Part shown: piece after piece, positions 21,313-31,832 of the stretch
How the letters are laid out: every line of letters begins with the position of its first letter
Numbering within the stretch: position 1 is the first letter of the stretch
Source of the DNA: Plakobranchus ocellatus
Taxonomy: Eukaryota > Mollusca > Gastropoda > Plakobranchidae
Length of the DNA stretch: 36,136 nt
Assembly: GCA_019648995.1 (NCBI GenBank)
Contig: BLXT01005898.1
Span: 1,199,046 to 1,235,181, forward strand
Reading direction: 5' to 3'
Position numbers and translations under genes: made by a program
The notes under the pieces: model-generated
Told to the model about the DNA's origin: nothing
Databases searched by the model: none
Seen by the model: only the letters and a program-made list of their open reading frames with translations

Positions 21313-24220
21313 TAAAGAAGTTGAAATTATTAAGTCTTACTGTACTTTAGCATTTGGTATTAGAATTTTGTTTCACAATGCTTTTGCCTGTTTTAATGGG
21401 CTGTTTTTCAATAGTTACAATTGTGTTTCCTCATACATGTGTGTGTATGGCAATGACTCATAATCTCTCTTGAGACTAGGGAAAGTTTCATCGGGATTTT
21501 CTTGAGTCAAACAATGATAATCATGTATGGTAATGGAATACTTTTTGAATTTTTAATGTGTAGTACTTCATGTTATTTTGAAGGGTCCCAAGTGATGCCA
21601 CTGAAAACTGTACTAAACTTTAATTTGGTGATGAACGTAGACTGTAATGCTTCTTAAAAGATGGTCTGATAAGCATTGGATATTGAAGCCTTTTAAAATC
21701 TGTTTAGTTGGGTAGGAAAGTTTGTGTCGTCTCAGTAGGTGTGAGACCACCTATGAAAGCTTACAGAAGCTATTTTTTTCCCCTTTGAAACGGCTATCAG
21801 ATACAATTGTTTTAATATGAATTATGAGGTTGCTGTCTTCAGGAGGGGGTTTTCATCAATTGCTGCCTCCAAATAAAGGTTTTCATCTGCATGGACGTGT
21901 GTTGCATCTGAAAGCAGTGACGTGTTGGAATAAAAAAAAGTTTAGCAAACATATGAATCTTAGGAAAAAATTCTCAGAGATTAGTAATTTCAGACAGTTT
22001 CAGCTGATTATCTATGCTTATCTACAGATTAGACATTGAAACACTTTGTCAGAAATGATGGCAGACAGACGACTAGTATTTGATCTAAGTCATCAAATAT
22101 TACTTCACATTTCAATATGGCATCTTTTTTTTTCCTCCTTCATTCAAGAAGTGCTGACATCCAATCCATTTTCTTTTTACTTATTGTATGTAAACATAGA
22201 TATTTTCTTTTGAAATGAAAACATCGCTCATATTTCATGATACTGCATAGCAACATTTTGTGGGTTACGGTGCTCTTTTGTTTCTCTCAGTGATGATGAT
22301 TACTCCTGAATTTTCCTGACATAAAACAATAATGAATTGTTCAACAAGCAAAAGAAAAAAAAAACAGCAGTAAGCCTTGTTGAGCTTTAAAAAAGTGAGA
22401 ATAAAAATCTCTCTTTGCTTAATGTGAAGAATTCTTTTTGTCATCGAGTTAAATGTGTGTCAGGCCTCATTGAAGGATGAAATAATTGAAAATTATGATT
22501 GGAAAAAAAATTCTAGTAATTTTGCACTGAAAGCTAGTATGTATGTTTTGATGGTCCTCTCATATTTTACACCACAGGCCTTTCAGTGCCTGTGCCATCT
22601 GGTGTTGGATTTGACAATGTTGCTGGGCCCTCAGTGCCCCCCAGTAACATGACATTCAGCACAGACAGTGGGCTGTTCCCTACTCCAGGTGCACATGCGC
22701 CTCCCAGCACCCCACAAGACCCGCCACGCTCTGGGAGTCACCAAGCACCTCAATCTCATCATTACCCTGGGGGATCCTCTCATCCATCCAGTTCCTATCA
22801 GCCTCAACCAGGACCATCACAGGGCAGTCACATAGCTGCTTCTAATGACTGGACACCACCCCCAAATCCAGGTGATTCCATAGCACTCAAGTAATGGCAG
22901 TAAAGTATGCTAAATGAGTGGGAAATATTTGAGAACATAAATTGTTCTCAAATTATCAGGAAACCTGATTTATCAAAATCAGGAATAAAGTAACAAGTAA
23001 CTTGATTGGGAGCCTAAAAATATGTCTAAATATGACAAGACTTTTGAGTTTGGATTTTTTTTTCTTTGCATTCTTGAATATCAGAATCTCCAAAGGGATT
23101 CCTTGATGAAGGCTGTTGTAAATGTCAGGTTTTTGTCCTCACAGTAGAGTTTAATAGTTGGGGTTTGGGTTTGAAATGTTGCAATCTTAAAACAAGCCTG
23201 TATGTGTTTTTGTTGATAGTTATATTTGAGAGTAAATATTTGGCATGCTTTGCCCCCTACAATTTCCATTGATCATCTCCATTTCAAGTTGTAGCTCTCA
23301 AATCAATGTCATTTGATTTCTGTGAAAAACAGAACTGGAAAGGATTCATTTTTTTTCTTGTGAATATGCTTGTTCCCAGAGTTCCCATTCAAACTCATAT
23401 CAAATCAAATTATCAAATATCAAATTATTAGTAGATTGTTTATCCTTTCATAATCTACAGAGTTTTTGGGGTTTTTTTTTTATAAGAGAATTAGAATTTT
23501 TAAATCTGAAAATAACAGTACCAGGAAAAAGTAAAGTGAAATAAAGGCAAGGTTTTCAATCATTCATTTCGTGAATAAGTTAAAAGGAAATAGGGAGTAG
23601 AAAATAGTGATATCCATTTCAGTAACTTACACTTTTTCTCCCTCACCAATGCCTTTTTCTGTGTGAAAAGACGAGCAGACAAGTTTTGAAATAGATATTC
23701 TTAAACTCACATCTAATTTTATGGCGAAGATTTTGAGCAGAGCTTTGTGCTTTTTGAAAGCAAAGTTTCAAAATAACAATCATAGATACTAGATTGTTAA
23801 ATGAAATATAAAAAAAATATATCTGTATTTCTGATATTTTGTCTTAGACTGCTAGCTTCAGATCTCTTTTTTTTTTTTTTTTTTTGTTTCTCTTTGTTTG
23901 TGTACAATATCTCTGTTCTGAGAGATATATGTGTATATGTTTTTTTTTCGTTCTCTTTTTTTGGTTACTATTTTCTACAAGATGCTTCTCTTAAATTCAA
24001 GCTTAATTTTTGTTTTTATCTTTTTGAAAGAAAATCTACATTTTTCATTTGTTCTCTCTTCTGATCAGGTGGTGTGCAACTAACATCTCAGCAATACCAG
24101 ACAGGTATTAGGTACTGCAAGTTTGCAAGCTCAGCCATGCAATATGAGGATGCTCAAACAGCTATTGAAAATCTCACTAAGGCGCTGAAACTGTTGACAA
24201 CTGGAGTTGATCCAAAATAA
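15674..24220 (+). CDS. VTA1: VTA1 (LIP5), ESCRT/VPS4 cofactor, complete seven-exon gene
   Basis: Exons are 15674-15785, 19172-19266, 19912-20039, 20513-20588, 20935-21043, 22578-22871 and 24069-24220. They total 966 bases, 321 residues plus TAA; human VTA1 is 307. VTA1 binds and stimulates the AAA ATPase VPS4, which takes apart ESCRT-III on endosomes, at the midbody and at other necks. Residues 1 to about 160 form the tandem MIT region (HERRDPVISYYCRLYAMQ, AHLENYALKLFLYADNEDRA, QYARWKAFYINKCLQNGET). Residues 174-270 are a Pro/Ser/His-rich linker. Residues 272-321 form the VSL dimerisation/VPS4-binding domain (YCKFASSAMQYEDAQTAIEN, LTKALKLLTTG). Every phase fits. The start has an upstream in-frame stop. 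Confidence 0.96.
15821..15855. repeat. AGATCT array at start of VTA1 intron 1
   Basis: TAGATCT repeated about three times, then TAGATCTAGA after an AATTT spacer. It begins 36 bases after the exon 1 end, so exon 1 is bracketed by such arrays. Confidence 0.75.
15856..16108 (+). other. VTA1 intron 1, first part
   Basis: AT-rich intron sequence with no recognisable feature before the inverted-repeat element. Confidence 0.5.
16109..16389. mobile_element. Possible MITE: 19-bp perfect inverted repeats, 281 bp apart end to end
   Basis: ACATCAGAGGGATCAGGCC (16109-16127) is the exact reverse complement of GGCCTGATCCCTCTGATGT (16371-16389). The enclosed sequence is non-coding and GC-richer to the right. 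No convincing target-site duplication lies directly next to the arms, so it could also be a folded non-coding element. Similarity stops at both ends of the 19 bases. Confidence 0.4.
16550..16725 (+). mobile_element. Possible pogo/Tigger-like DNA transposon end with GTCGAATTA sub-repeats
   Basis: The motif recurs as GTCGAATTAAGAGAAATG (16564), GTCGATTTGGGC (16599), GTTGAATTAAGGGAAATG (16663) and GTCGAATTACGTGGAG (16698), and the block ends GTGCACTATA. Reiterated TTCGAATTA/TCGACTTA units are typical of the terminal repeats of pogo/Tigger-like elements. No matching opposite end was found, so only a fragment may remain. Confidence 0.35.
16726..17773 (+). other. VTA1 intron 1, middle, nothing recognised
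   Basis: AT-rich DNA with A-runs at 17057-17067 and 17256-17272. Minus-strand frames of 62-75 codons are low-complexity Phe/Ile/Leu-rich and look like chance. Confidence 0.5.
17774..17890 (-). mobile_element. LINE 3' terminus with (GAA)n tail
   Basis: Read on the minus strand, this gives NKAFVKDLTKTTEFAKATGLQM and a stop. That resembles the extreme C terminus (DLRKTTEFVKATGL type) of jockey/I-like non-LTR retrotransposons. The stop is followed by about 40 bases and a (GAA)5 tail (17780-17796 on the plus strand), the expected 3' end. It is a very short 5'-truncated copy. Confidence 0.6.
18353..18940 (-). pseudogene. LINE C-terminal fragment with RNase H domain (antisense in VTA1 intron 1)
   Basis: A minus-strand frame of 176 codons (18883-18353) reads VLQWLPGHCRIPVNERAGTL, the end of an RNase H domain (family form W-P-H-GI-GNE-AD-LAK). 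Then follow an FQLRTGITGYEN block and the C-terminal LWPEPTTLRKKLL region. Similarity continues in the same frame to 18940 (NLLLREL) with one in-frame stop. The catalytic Asp of NExAD is Gly here and the Cys residues of the usual C-terminal CxCG block are lost, so the protein is dead. Reverse transcriptase and endonuclease parts are missing. Confidence 0.85.
19172..19266 (+). CDS. VTA1: VTA1 exon 2
   Basis: The acceptor is CTCAACAG|GTCGC, the donor AAA|GTATGT. It encodes RLYAMQHGMTVDK...ARKFLVSLMDYLEK, matching human RLYAMQTGMKID...CRKFLSKLMDQLE in the first MIT repeat. Confidence 0.95.
19912..20039 (+). CDS. VTA1: VTA1 exon 3
   Basis: The acceptor is GATCAG|TCA, the donor GGGAA|GTGAGT. It encodes the stretch through AHLENYALKLFLYADNEDRA, the best conserved block of the family, at the start of the second MIT repeat. 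Confidence 0.96.
20513..20588 (+). CDS. VTA1: VTA1 exon 4
   Basis: The acceptor is CTCCAG|AAAT, the donor GAT|GTAAAT. It encodes KNVIKAFLTSSQLLDVMTTF and GELNED, matching human KNMIKSFYTASLLIDVITVFGEL. Confidence 0.95.
20935..21043 (+). CDS. VTA1: VTA1 exon 5 (end of MIT region)
   Basis: The acceptor is CTTTTAG|CTT, the donor GAAG|GTATAA. It encodes RQYARWKAFYINKCLQNGET then PVAGPLPEDGEE, matching human RKYARWKATYIHNCLKNGETP. Confidence 0.96.
21044..22577 (+). other. VTA1 intron 5, with long T homopolymer
   Basis: The intron holds a T34 run at 21275-21308 preceded by other T blocks. The 450 bases after it (21320-21770) are less homopolymeric but show no coding or structured RNA that I can name. 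Confidence 0.55.
21275..21308. repeat. T34 homopolymer
   Basis: An uninterrupted T run within VTA1 intron 5, on the sense strand. It could be an old retroposon A-tail in antisense, but no element body was recognised on its left. Confidence 0.8.
22578..22871 (+). CDS. VTA1: VTA1 exon 6 (Pro/Ser-rich linker)
   Basis: The acceptor is CACCACAG|GCC, the donor CCAG|GTGATT. The exon is 294 bases, phase 1 at both ends. It is clearly GC-richer than its flanks and encodes a flexible linker rich in Pro, Ser, His and Gln (TPGAHAPPSTPQDPPRSGSH; SSHPSSSYQPQPGPSQ). The piece PGAHAPPSTP echoes human PGAHAPANTP; the rest is not conserved. Confidence 0.93.
22872..24068 (+). other. VTA1 intron 6, nothing recognised
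   Basis: AT-rich intron with T-runs (23869-23885). No transposon or RNA signature seen. Confidence 0.55.
24069..24220 (+). CDS. VTA1: VTA1 exon 7 (VSL domain, stop)
   Basis: The acceptor is CTGATCAG|GTG. It encodes QLTSQQYQTGIRYCKFASSA through LTTGVDPK and TAA at 24218-24220. Human has DFARAQKYCKYAGSALQYED...LQKALKLLTTG. The domain forms the dimer and touches VPS4. Confidence 0.96.
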
Positions 24221-24417
24221 TGCCTTCTCTCTCTTTCTCTCTCCCCTATGCTTTGTGCATTTTTTTATGATTTAGAAGTAGCAGCTTTAGAAGTAGCATC
24301 CCATTGTCCTATAAAAGATCCATAGTAACCCATCTGTGACATTACATTTTCCAAGCTTTTTACTTAGCAGTTTTCGTTAGCCATGATGGAGCAATTTGCT
24401 CAGATGCCACGCTAGTC

Positions 24418-24437
24418 AGATCTAGATCTGATCTAGA
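24418..24437. repeat. AGATCT array in VTA1 3' UTR
   Basis: AGATCTAGATCTGATCTAGA, the same motif as the arrays flanking VTA1 exon 1. Confidence 0.65.
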
Positions 24438-24448
24438 AATACTTTTTT

Positions 24449-24454
24449 AATAAA
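24449..24454 (+). promoter_or_regulatory. Candidate poly(A) signal of VTA1
   Basis: First AATAAA after the stop codon (229 bases), with a GT-containing stretch (AGTGTTAGGTTT) about 20 bases later. The motif is frequent by chance here. Confidence 0.3.
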
Positions 24455-25384
24455 TTTAGATCAAGATTGCAGTGTTAGGTTTAGATTAAGTAGTACTGAG
24501 TTAATTTGGCTTAGTTCTAAATGAAGAATATCTATTTTTTATCCTTATTTGAAGAGGATGGTGGGGGAGATAAGTATTGGTAGAACTGTGGATCTAATCC
24601 AGATCTAGACATAAAACTTAAGCACTGTACAACATTTGCTTTCAACATTAGAAAGTGGAACAAATTTTTTCTCAAAATAGCATTGTTTTGCTAATCATAT
24701 GTGTTGGAAATAATTAGATTTGATTATGATATTTCTTTTAGGCATTGGACTCACTAGATTTTTTGGACTGCCGTTTCAAAAGAATAATGTATTCATAGTG
24801 AATTGAGAAATTAGCCCATTACTTTGTATGCAAACACGGCATCTTGTGATATGATCATGGATGTATGGTTTGCTGACTTTCCCTCTCACTTTTCACCCAT
24901 GCAAGTAACTAGAAATAATGTAGGCAGTGTAAATCCTAAGTCTCTTTTTAAGTCTAGTTTGCAAACCATGGAGACAAACAGATGAGTCTGTAATCTTGTT
25001 ATGCTTTCACAGCAGTACTTATTGATTGTGACATAGTTTGTGATAGTCAAATTTAGCTGAATTAAAAGTACCTTACAGATATAATTGGGATGGTGTGGGG
25101 CTATAAAAATGACATTCTTACAAATATTGAAAGTGGCAGAAATATGCATAGAAAAAGACTTAGATATGCCTAAAAGATCCAAATTTTTTCATTGTATGAC
25201 ATTAAAATGGTCTATTTTGTCCTCTTGAAAGAGTAAAAGAAAAGCTGAACTTGTGAAATTGGTACTTCACGTAATTATAAGTCAATATGAGGTATTGTCT
25301 TTCTCCCACAAAGTGTGAAATGCTTTGCTCTTTGTTTAAAATGATATGAATCCGCAATGAAACTGTTTAAAAAAAAAAATGAAC
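24455..25384. other. Downstream of VTA1, nothing recognised
   Basis: AT-rich sequence that may be 3' UTR or intergenic DNA. The minus-strand frame at 24886-25182 has no similarity to a known family. Confidence 0.45.
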
Positions 25385-25859
25385 NNNNNNNNNNNNNNNN
25401 NNNNNNNNNNNNNNNNNNNNNNNNNNNNNNNNNNNNNNNNNNNNNNNNNNNNNNNNNNNNNNNNNNNNNNNNNNNNNNNNNNNNNNNNNNNNNNNNNNNN
25501 NNNNNNNNNNNNNNNNNNNNNNNNNNNNNNNNNNNNNNNNNNNNNNNNNNNNNNNNNNNNNNNNNNNNNNNNNNNNNNNNNNNNNNNNNNNNNNNNNNNN
25601 NNNNNNNNNNNNNNNNNNNNNNNNNNNNNNNNNNNNNNNNNNNNNNNNNNNNNNNNNNNNNNNNNNNNNNNNNNNNNNNNNNNNNNNNNNNNNNNNNNNN
25701 NNNNNNNNNNNNNNNNNNNNNNNNNNNNNNNNNNNNNNNNNNNNNNNNNNNNNNNNNNNNNNNNNNNNNNNNNNNNNNNNNNNNNNNNNNNNNNNNNNNN
25801 NNNNNNNNNNNNNNNNNNNNNNNNNNNNNNNNNNNNNNNNNNNNNNNNNNNNNNNNNNN
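25385..25859. other. Assembly gap, 475 N
   Basis: A run of N preceded by A10 and a short ATGAAC. Open frames spanning it are artefacts. Confidence 0.97.
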
Positions 25860-28800
25860 TATAAATATGTATGTTTTATCTCAGTCAACTTTGCAATTAT
25901 TCAAGAGCCATTTACATTTTTAAATAAGCCCTATTCCAAAGCTTTCTCAATGCTACTATAGATCAAAATTGTCTCTAGAAACTTTCTATTTTGATAAAAA
26001 ATAAAGTTTTCTGAGAATTCAAGATTGGCATCTATGATAATGAATTTCTGTTAGCGTGTTCATGGTGGAATACTTAATACATTATTTCCTCTCTTCTAAA
26101 AATCTGTTCACCTATGTGTTGGCTGCTTTTTTTTGTAGATTTGCCACAATTTTTGCACTCAGTGAACAGCCAGAGCTGTTATTTTGAGGATTTGAGGGCT
26201 TGTTTTAGTGCAATTTTTTTGTTTTATTTTCAAAGACTTTCCAAAAAATGAGAAAACATACGATTTGATGAACATGTTTTTTAAGTAGGCTACCCAACAC
26301 TGACATCTGTTACATTTTTCTCTCAACACAAGAGATATAGTTATGTAATTTAATTTCCGGATTTACAGTTATTTAATTTTTTATTTTCAAAGGTTGAATT
26401 AAAAAACTTTCACGATTAGAACAAAGAGTGAAATTTGAAAAAAAAATGATTGGTGTGAACTGTATTGTATATTTTTCTTTCCATCTGCCCCCCCCCCCCA
26501 AAAAAAAAAAAAAAAAAAAAAAAGATTATATAGAAAGAAAACATCATCATTACAATTTTATGAAGTGAAAATCTCCAAAAAAAAAAGAATGTTTTGTGCA
26601 GTAAACTATAAATCATATCATTGAAATTGATATTGTAAAACTGTAGTTTAGGCACTTAACCTTTGGACAGAAGAAATCCTGCATGATCAATTTTTTTTCC
26701 TTAATAACAAAAAAAAAAATAATAAAACCTATTGCTAAACAGGGTGCATGATTGTGGCAAATCCAATTATACCTAGAATGGATTGTGTTCTGTGGATTGC
26801 TTGTCAGCATTTCATTATAGCATCAGGCTTGGATTTTAAATTATATGTAGCATGATTGTATATGAATGCTGCTATGCCTACTTTTAATGTTCTTTTTTTT
26901 TGTGTGTTTATTATATTATTGTCTCCATGTGCAGAGTAACGCATTACATATATATGTGAATTTTCATTTGACCTCAGTTATAAAAAAAAAGAGTTAAAAA
27001 AGTGTTTTCTACATTCAGGTTAAAGAAAATTACAATTTAATGCATATCAGTCCTAAAACTCAGTTTTTAGGCTGTAGAAGAGGCACCCATCTGTTTGCAT
27101 TTTTTAGAAACATTGTTTAATCATTAACTTTCTTTTCTGTGGTATACAAAGCCCCAAAAATTGAATAAGTGAGAAAGTAAGGAAGTTATTAACACTCATA
27201 CGCTATTAATGTGATAGTTTGGTATATATTAAATCTCCAACTTCTTTAAAAAAAACAATTTTTTATAAAATATTCATTGATCTTAAGCTTCCATTAAGCT
27301 AAGTTTGCAAATCTGTACATCGGTATGATATTTACCTTTCTGAATGCCAGTGTCAAATTAAATTAATTTGTTTTCAATCTCACATTAAGTACAGAAAAAT
27401 CGATAAACTCGTTGCAAACATTTACTATAATTGTTATAACATCCTTCATTTTATTTTTGTAGAAAAAGTTAGAATAGGAATTTCAAGAATTAAAGATATG
27501 TAAATAAAATTGTGATCTGTGATGGAAGGAATTAATATTATGTTTGTTTTTTTCGGAGGCACCTTCCAACATGAACATTTTTAAAATAATACTAGAAAAA
27601 GGGCTAAAAAAATGTGTGTACTATTTTGATAAATGAATTTGACAATTTCTATAGCTTTATTTATTTTTTTGCATCAGTTGATTTGAAAGCAAGACAAATA
27701 GTGATACTGTATTTGTGCTACTTTAAATCATTATTGTGTATGTCATGAGATAAATTTGTTCTTGTAATTTGAAAATAATCTTATCATATTGTTTTTGTTC
27801 AATGCATTATCTATAGAAATAGGTATTATCATTAAATGATAATATTTTAAATGAAAATGTGTATACAGTTGAATTGATTAAATCAAAATTGATGCAGAAT
27901 TGCTATTCTTACTCTTTTTTTTTTTTTTTTTTTTTTTCCCAATATGTTCAATTCCCCGTTTATAAGCTACATCATCTTCTTCTTAGTTTAAAATCATGCC
28001 TATTGTCTAGAGTAAAAAATTAGAAACTGTTGAGACTGGAGAGAGTCAACTTCTTTGGGCTGAAACAATTTGTTGACTTTAAGCAAAGGGTGATTTTTAG
28101 CCTTTTCAAAAAATTAAATTAAAACAAAATGGGACTGCAAAAAGGGATTGATTTTAAGCAAAAATTTCCCTTAAGGCAGTTGAGTTTAAGTGATTATTCT
28201 ATGTGTTTGTAAGTAAGTTTCAAATTTTGTCTTAGGTCCAGTTATATGGACTATTGACAAATTTTTCTCAACTTTGCAGCGTTTTCAGACTTTTCATGAC
28301 TTTTCTTCATTAAAAACAATTGTGGTGCTGTTAATATCTGCAGGAAAATCTATCTCATGTATTGAGAATTCAAATTGCTTTGCTTGTAGAGAGATTTAGT
28401 TAATCTTTAATTGGAAAATCATAAGTGCAGTACACATGTAGAAGATACTTCCCAATCTTTTGTTGAGGGTTCACTTAAGATTATATTTGTAAATTAAATA
28501 AGCTGAAAAAGACTCACAGTAGTGAATACATATAAAAATAGAAATTTCTGAGCAAAAAAGATTATGAAACAAATTTTTGCATTCATGAACAATCAAGATT
28601 TCTTTTATGAAAGAAAATCACAAGGCTATTCACCACAAGTACACTGACTGCAAAGGAAAAAATGAAGTAATAATTTTTTACCATTTATGGATGCCAGCAA
28701 GAGCATTAACTATGATAAAATGTTTATCACCTTTCTTTGCTCTTTGTAACAAAGCACAACTTCTTTGGCTCTGATTATGCCATGTAGCATAGATGTTCAT

Positions 28801-29899
28801 TTACACATGAACTTTCTCACAGAGAACAAAGAGAGATAAATACACACTGTGTTAGTTATCAAACTCATTGCAGCAGTTGCAGTATATGTTGAGTCTTAAT
28901 CTTTCATACAGCCAGCCCTTTCCAACTTTGTAGGTAATCTTTATGTATTAAAAAAGAAAATTCAAACCCAGTGCAGTTTAGGTTTTTGAAACAATAAAAG
29001 TTCTATTTTGCCCACTGATATAAACAGTTGTGATGGTTTACATTTTTTTTCCCCGTATCGACTATCAGGGTCTTTGCTTCGATAAGACTTCAGGGTTGAG
29101 ATGAGCCTATTTTTTAACTTAGATCTAGATTTTTTTTTAGATAATTTGGACTTACAAGGGGTTTTTAATTTCAAGTGTCCTGTGTGTTTTGGCACTTTAG
29201 GACTAATAATCAGAAGAGATGTCACGAAGTTCTGTAATCGAGGAGCATTAACAATAGCTAAACAATATAACTATATGCCTTTTGACGTCTTTAGTTTCCC
29301 TTTTAATTAATCTTTTAAAGGAAACTTGCGCACCTCATTATCGTGGCCTGAATACTCTGGTTTTCGAATTGATCAAAGATTATCAAAATTAGGCTTGAGT
29401 GGCATTCAAAAATACTCAAAAGCTCTCATATTGCTTATTTTTAAAATAATGTATTTAGAGAAATTGATAGTTTTTTCCTTGTTCTTCCCTTCCTCTAAAA
29501 TAATTCAGCAGAATGAGAAGATGCTTTATCATTGTAATGGTTCTCACAATCTGGCTTTAGTATTATGAACTCCCCATCTTTCAATAATGTTTCTACTTTA
29601 AAAAAAAAATTAAATAAAAAAAAAAATCACTTCATCTCTCAATGTCAGCAAGCTGCACTGTTTCGTCAATCTGATTTGACGTTGGCCATAGGGTTTGAGT
29701 TATTATGTATGGCCATACTATTCGAACTTTTTAATGCCACTATGTAGATCTCGATAACTGCTTGCTTGACTTTCTATGATTTCTTAACATCATTAAAATT
29801 GCAATCCTGTGTTCATTTTATTCTCAAAATTTAAATTGATTCCTTGCTAAAACGGCAACATTAATATGCAAGCAAGTTTTCTAACAGCCTTCAACTTCA
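25860..29899. other. Long AT-rich intergenic stretch
   Basis: No protein, RNA or transposon protein remnant was recognised in 4 kb. It contains homopolymers (26488-26523; T-run at 27917-27939), a short CATCATCTTCTTCTTAG at 27970-27986 that might be a lone LINE tail on the minus strand, and a TTGANTTTAAG motif repeated near 28073, 28149 and 28180. Confidence 0.5.
26488..26523. repeat. C12-A24 homopolymer pair
   Basis: Twelve C are followed directly by 24 A. A similar but interrupted C-run then A-run occurs at 12187-12212. Confidence 0.85.
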
Positions 29900-31832
29900 A
29901 CTTTAGCATGTCATCTTTACATGCCAGCACATACTTTACCTAACCACTTAAACAGAATGAACCTAAATATCCTAGGACTTGTGGAGGTAAGATTGAAACG
30001 GGCAGGTACCATAAAACTAGGTAGAAAAACGCTTACTTACTCGTGGGGCAATACACATGAAAGAGACATTGGTATCGTATTTGATACAGCATAAAGTCTG
30101 TGAAGCTGGTGTCCAATTTCAGATGAGTAGTTATAGCTAAACTGGTAGCTATAGCCAAACCATTAACTTTAGGCATTATCCAAGTATATACACCGATATC
30201 GGATGCGACGATGCAGAAGTAGAACAGTTTTATGAAGAAATGGAAAAAAACAAATGACTATCTAAAATCTCAGGCCATCATGATCATAAAGGGGGATTGC
30301 AATGCAAAAGTTGGGATGACAAGGTAAAGGATGTTGGGCCTAGTTGTATAGAGAGAGTAAATGAACGTGATAGTAAGCTTATAGAATAAATATTACTAAA
30401 TCAGTGATTTCGCCATTAAAAATACTTAGTAACAAACCATCCTATGTGAGATCGGACATAGAAGTAGACACAAAACATTACAATATTCTCTTTCAGAAAC
30501 CATTCCGAAACGCCATCAAAACGTCCAAACATTCCATGGAGCCGACTGTGATTCAGACAACATTCCAGTCATGTGTAAATTTGAAACAACACTTTAGAAA
30601 TTAAAAAAGGCAAAGGCCAACCCTAAATTCCAAATAGACTCACAAAAATCCAACAAAAATCTAAGAGAAAATTGCTGTCGCTGTGAAAAAAAATATGAAA
30701 CTCTAAACATCTCAGAAGTGGTCAGAAATGTAAGAGTCACCAAATGCAGTCATTGGGAACAACATCCCCAAAAAGGATACAAAAAACATAACAAATGAGT
30801 AAACAAATACCAGGTTTGATGGAAGAAAGGCGCAAATCAAAAAATGAATACGCCAATTAATACAAAGATCTAATTTTAAAAAAATGTAATGTAGCAAAAC
30901 GAAGAATGGGTTAAGCAACAATATTAAGAATAAGAGCAATAGCCTTAATATAGACAATAAATTCATGTGTGCTAAAATTAACGATGTGAGGGGCAAGAAA
31001 ATCAAACGCAGTATTCTTGGCTTCATCAAATCAAAAGACTGAGCAATGTCAACGGAGAACTTCTAAACAGATGGTCAGTATAATGTTGAAGATTTTTTTT
31101 CAAAGATGATGGGGTAAAAACTTGAAATAAGTACAAAAGCTTTCAGCGTGCACTATCCTTAAAGAAGAGGTAAAGGCAGCAATTAAGAATATGAAAAAAG
31201 CAAAAGCCACAGGACTAGATCACACACTAAAGGAAATATATCAACAATTAAATAGCCCAAGAAAAAATCTGGCAACAAAACCCAAACTCCAAATTCAATA
31301 TATTACAGTGTTACAATCCCGGATGATCTTTGTAAATCCGTTTTTATTGTACTGCCTAAAACACCAGGGGCAACAGAATGTAAACATCATGGAAAAATCA
31401 GTTTTATGAAATCTTTTTACCAAAAATCCGGTTGCGTGTTTTTTTGATGCACATAATGCTTAGGAGCCTAAGACCAGTAATATCCGCAAAACAGTTTGGC
31501 TTTGTGCTTGATAAAAGGACTAGAAATGCAATATTCACTTGGTCAAAGCTTATGGAAAGGTGTATAGAAATACAAAAAGACCCCCATCTCTGCTTCAATG
31601 ATTATTCTAAAGCCTTTGACAACGTGTTTCATATGCTAGAAAGATTAGACATTGATGATAAAGATCTGAAAGTAATTGGACATGTATATGGAGATGAAAC
31701 TGCATCTATAAGACTTGAAGGAAAACACAGTTATTTCAAATCCATCAAAAGAGGTGTGAGGCAGGGATGTCTAATATTTCCTGATCTTTTTAATCTATAT
31801 ACTGAAATAATCTTAAAGAATCTACCGGATAT
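29900..31832 (+). pseudogene. Degenerate LINE, endonuclease and reverse transcriptase parts
   Basis: Translated across frames, this is an APE-type endonuclease then a reverse transcriptase of a non-LTR retrotransposon. Endonuclease pieces are MNLNILGLVEVRLKRAG (29957), YSWGNTHERDIGIVFDTA (to 30091), VVIAKLVAIAK...IIQVYTPISDA (about 30127-30213) and MIIKGDCNAKVG (about 30280-30318, family GDFNAKVG). RT pieces are EEVKAAIKNMKKAKATGLDH (from 31164), QFGFVLDKRTRNAIF, CFNDYSKAFDNV (motif A, Asp kept at 31600) and RGVRQGCLIFPDLFNLY (motif B). Many stops and frameshifts lie between 30092 and 31430. The YADD box is missing because the element is cut at 31832. The endonuclease resembles that often labelled 'craniofacial development protein 2-like' in invertebrate databases. 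Confidence 0.9.

Larger units (their letters stand above)
24221..24454 (+). other. VTA1: VTA1 3' UTR (minimum extent)
   Basis: Non-coding sequence follows the stop, beginning with a CT-rich stretch and carrying an AGATCT array at 24418. The end is drawn at the first AATAAA (24449-24454). Later AATAAA copies near 26001 and 27504 would allow a much longer UTR. Confidence 0.4.

Noticed and set aside
22288..22318. GTGATGATGA...CTGA pattern suggesting a C/D-box snoRNA in VTA1 intron 5
   Set aside because: The C-like and D-like boxes are only about 20 bases apart and no terminal stem is seen.
24886..25182. 98-codon minus-strand frame downstream of VTA1
   Set aside because: No recognisable domain and composition like its AT-rich surroundings.
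25357..25923. Open frames of 161-188 codons on both strands
   Set aside because: They run through 475 N and exist only because N has no stop codons.
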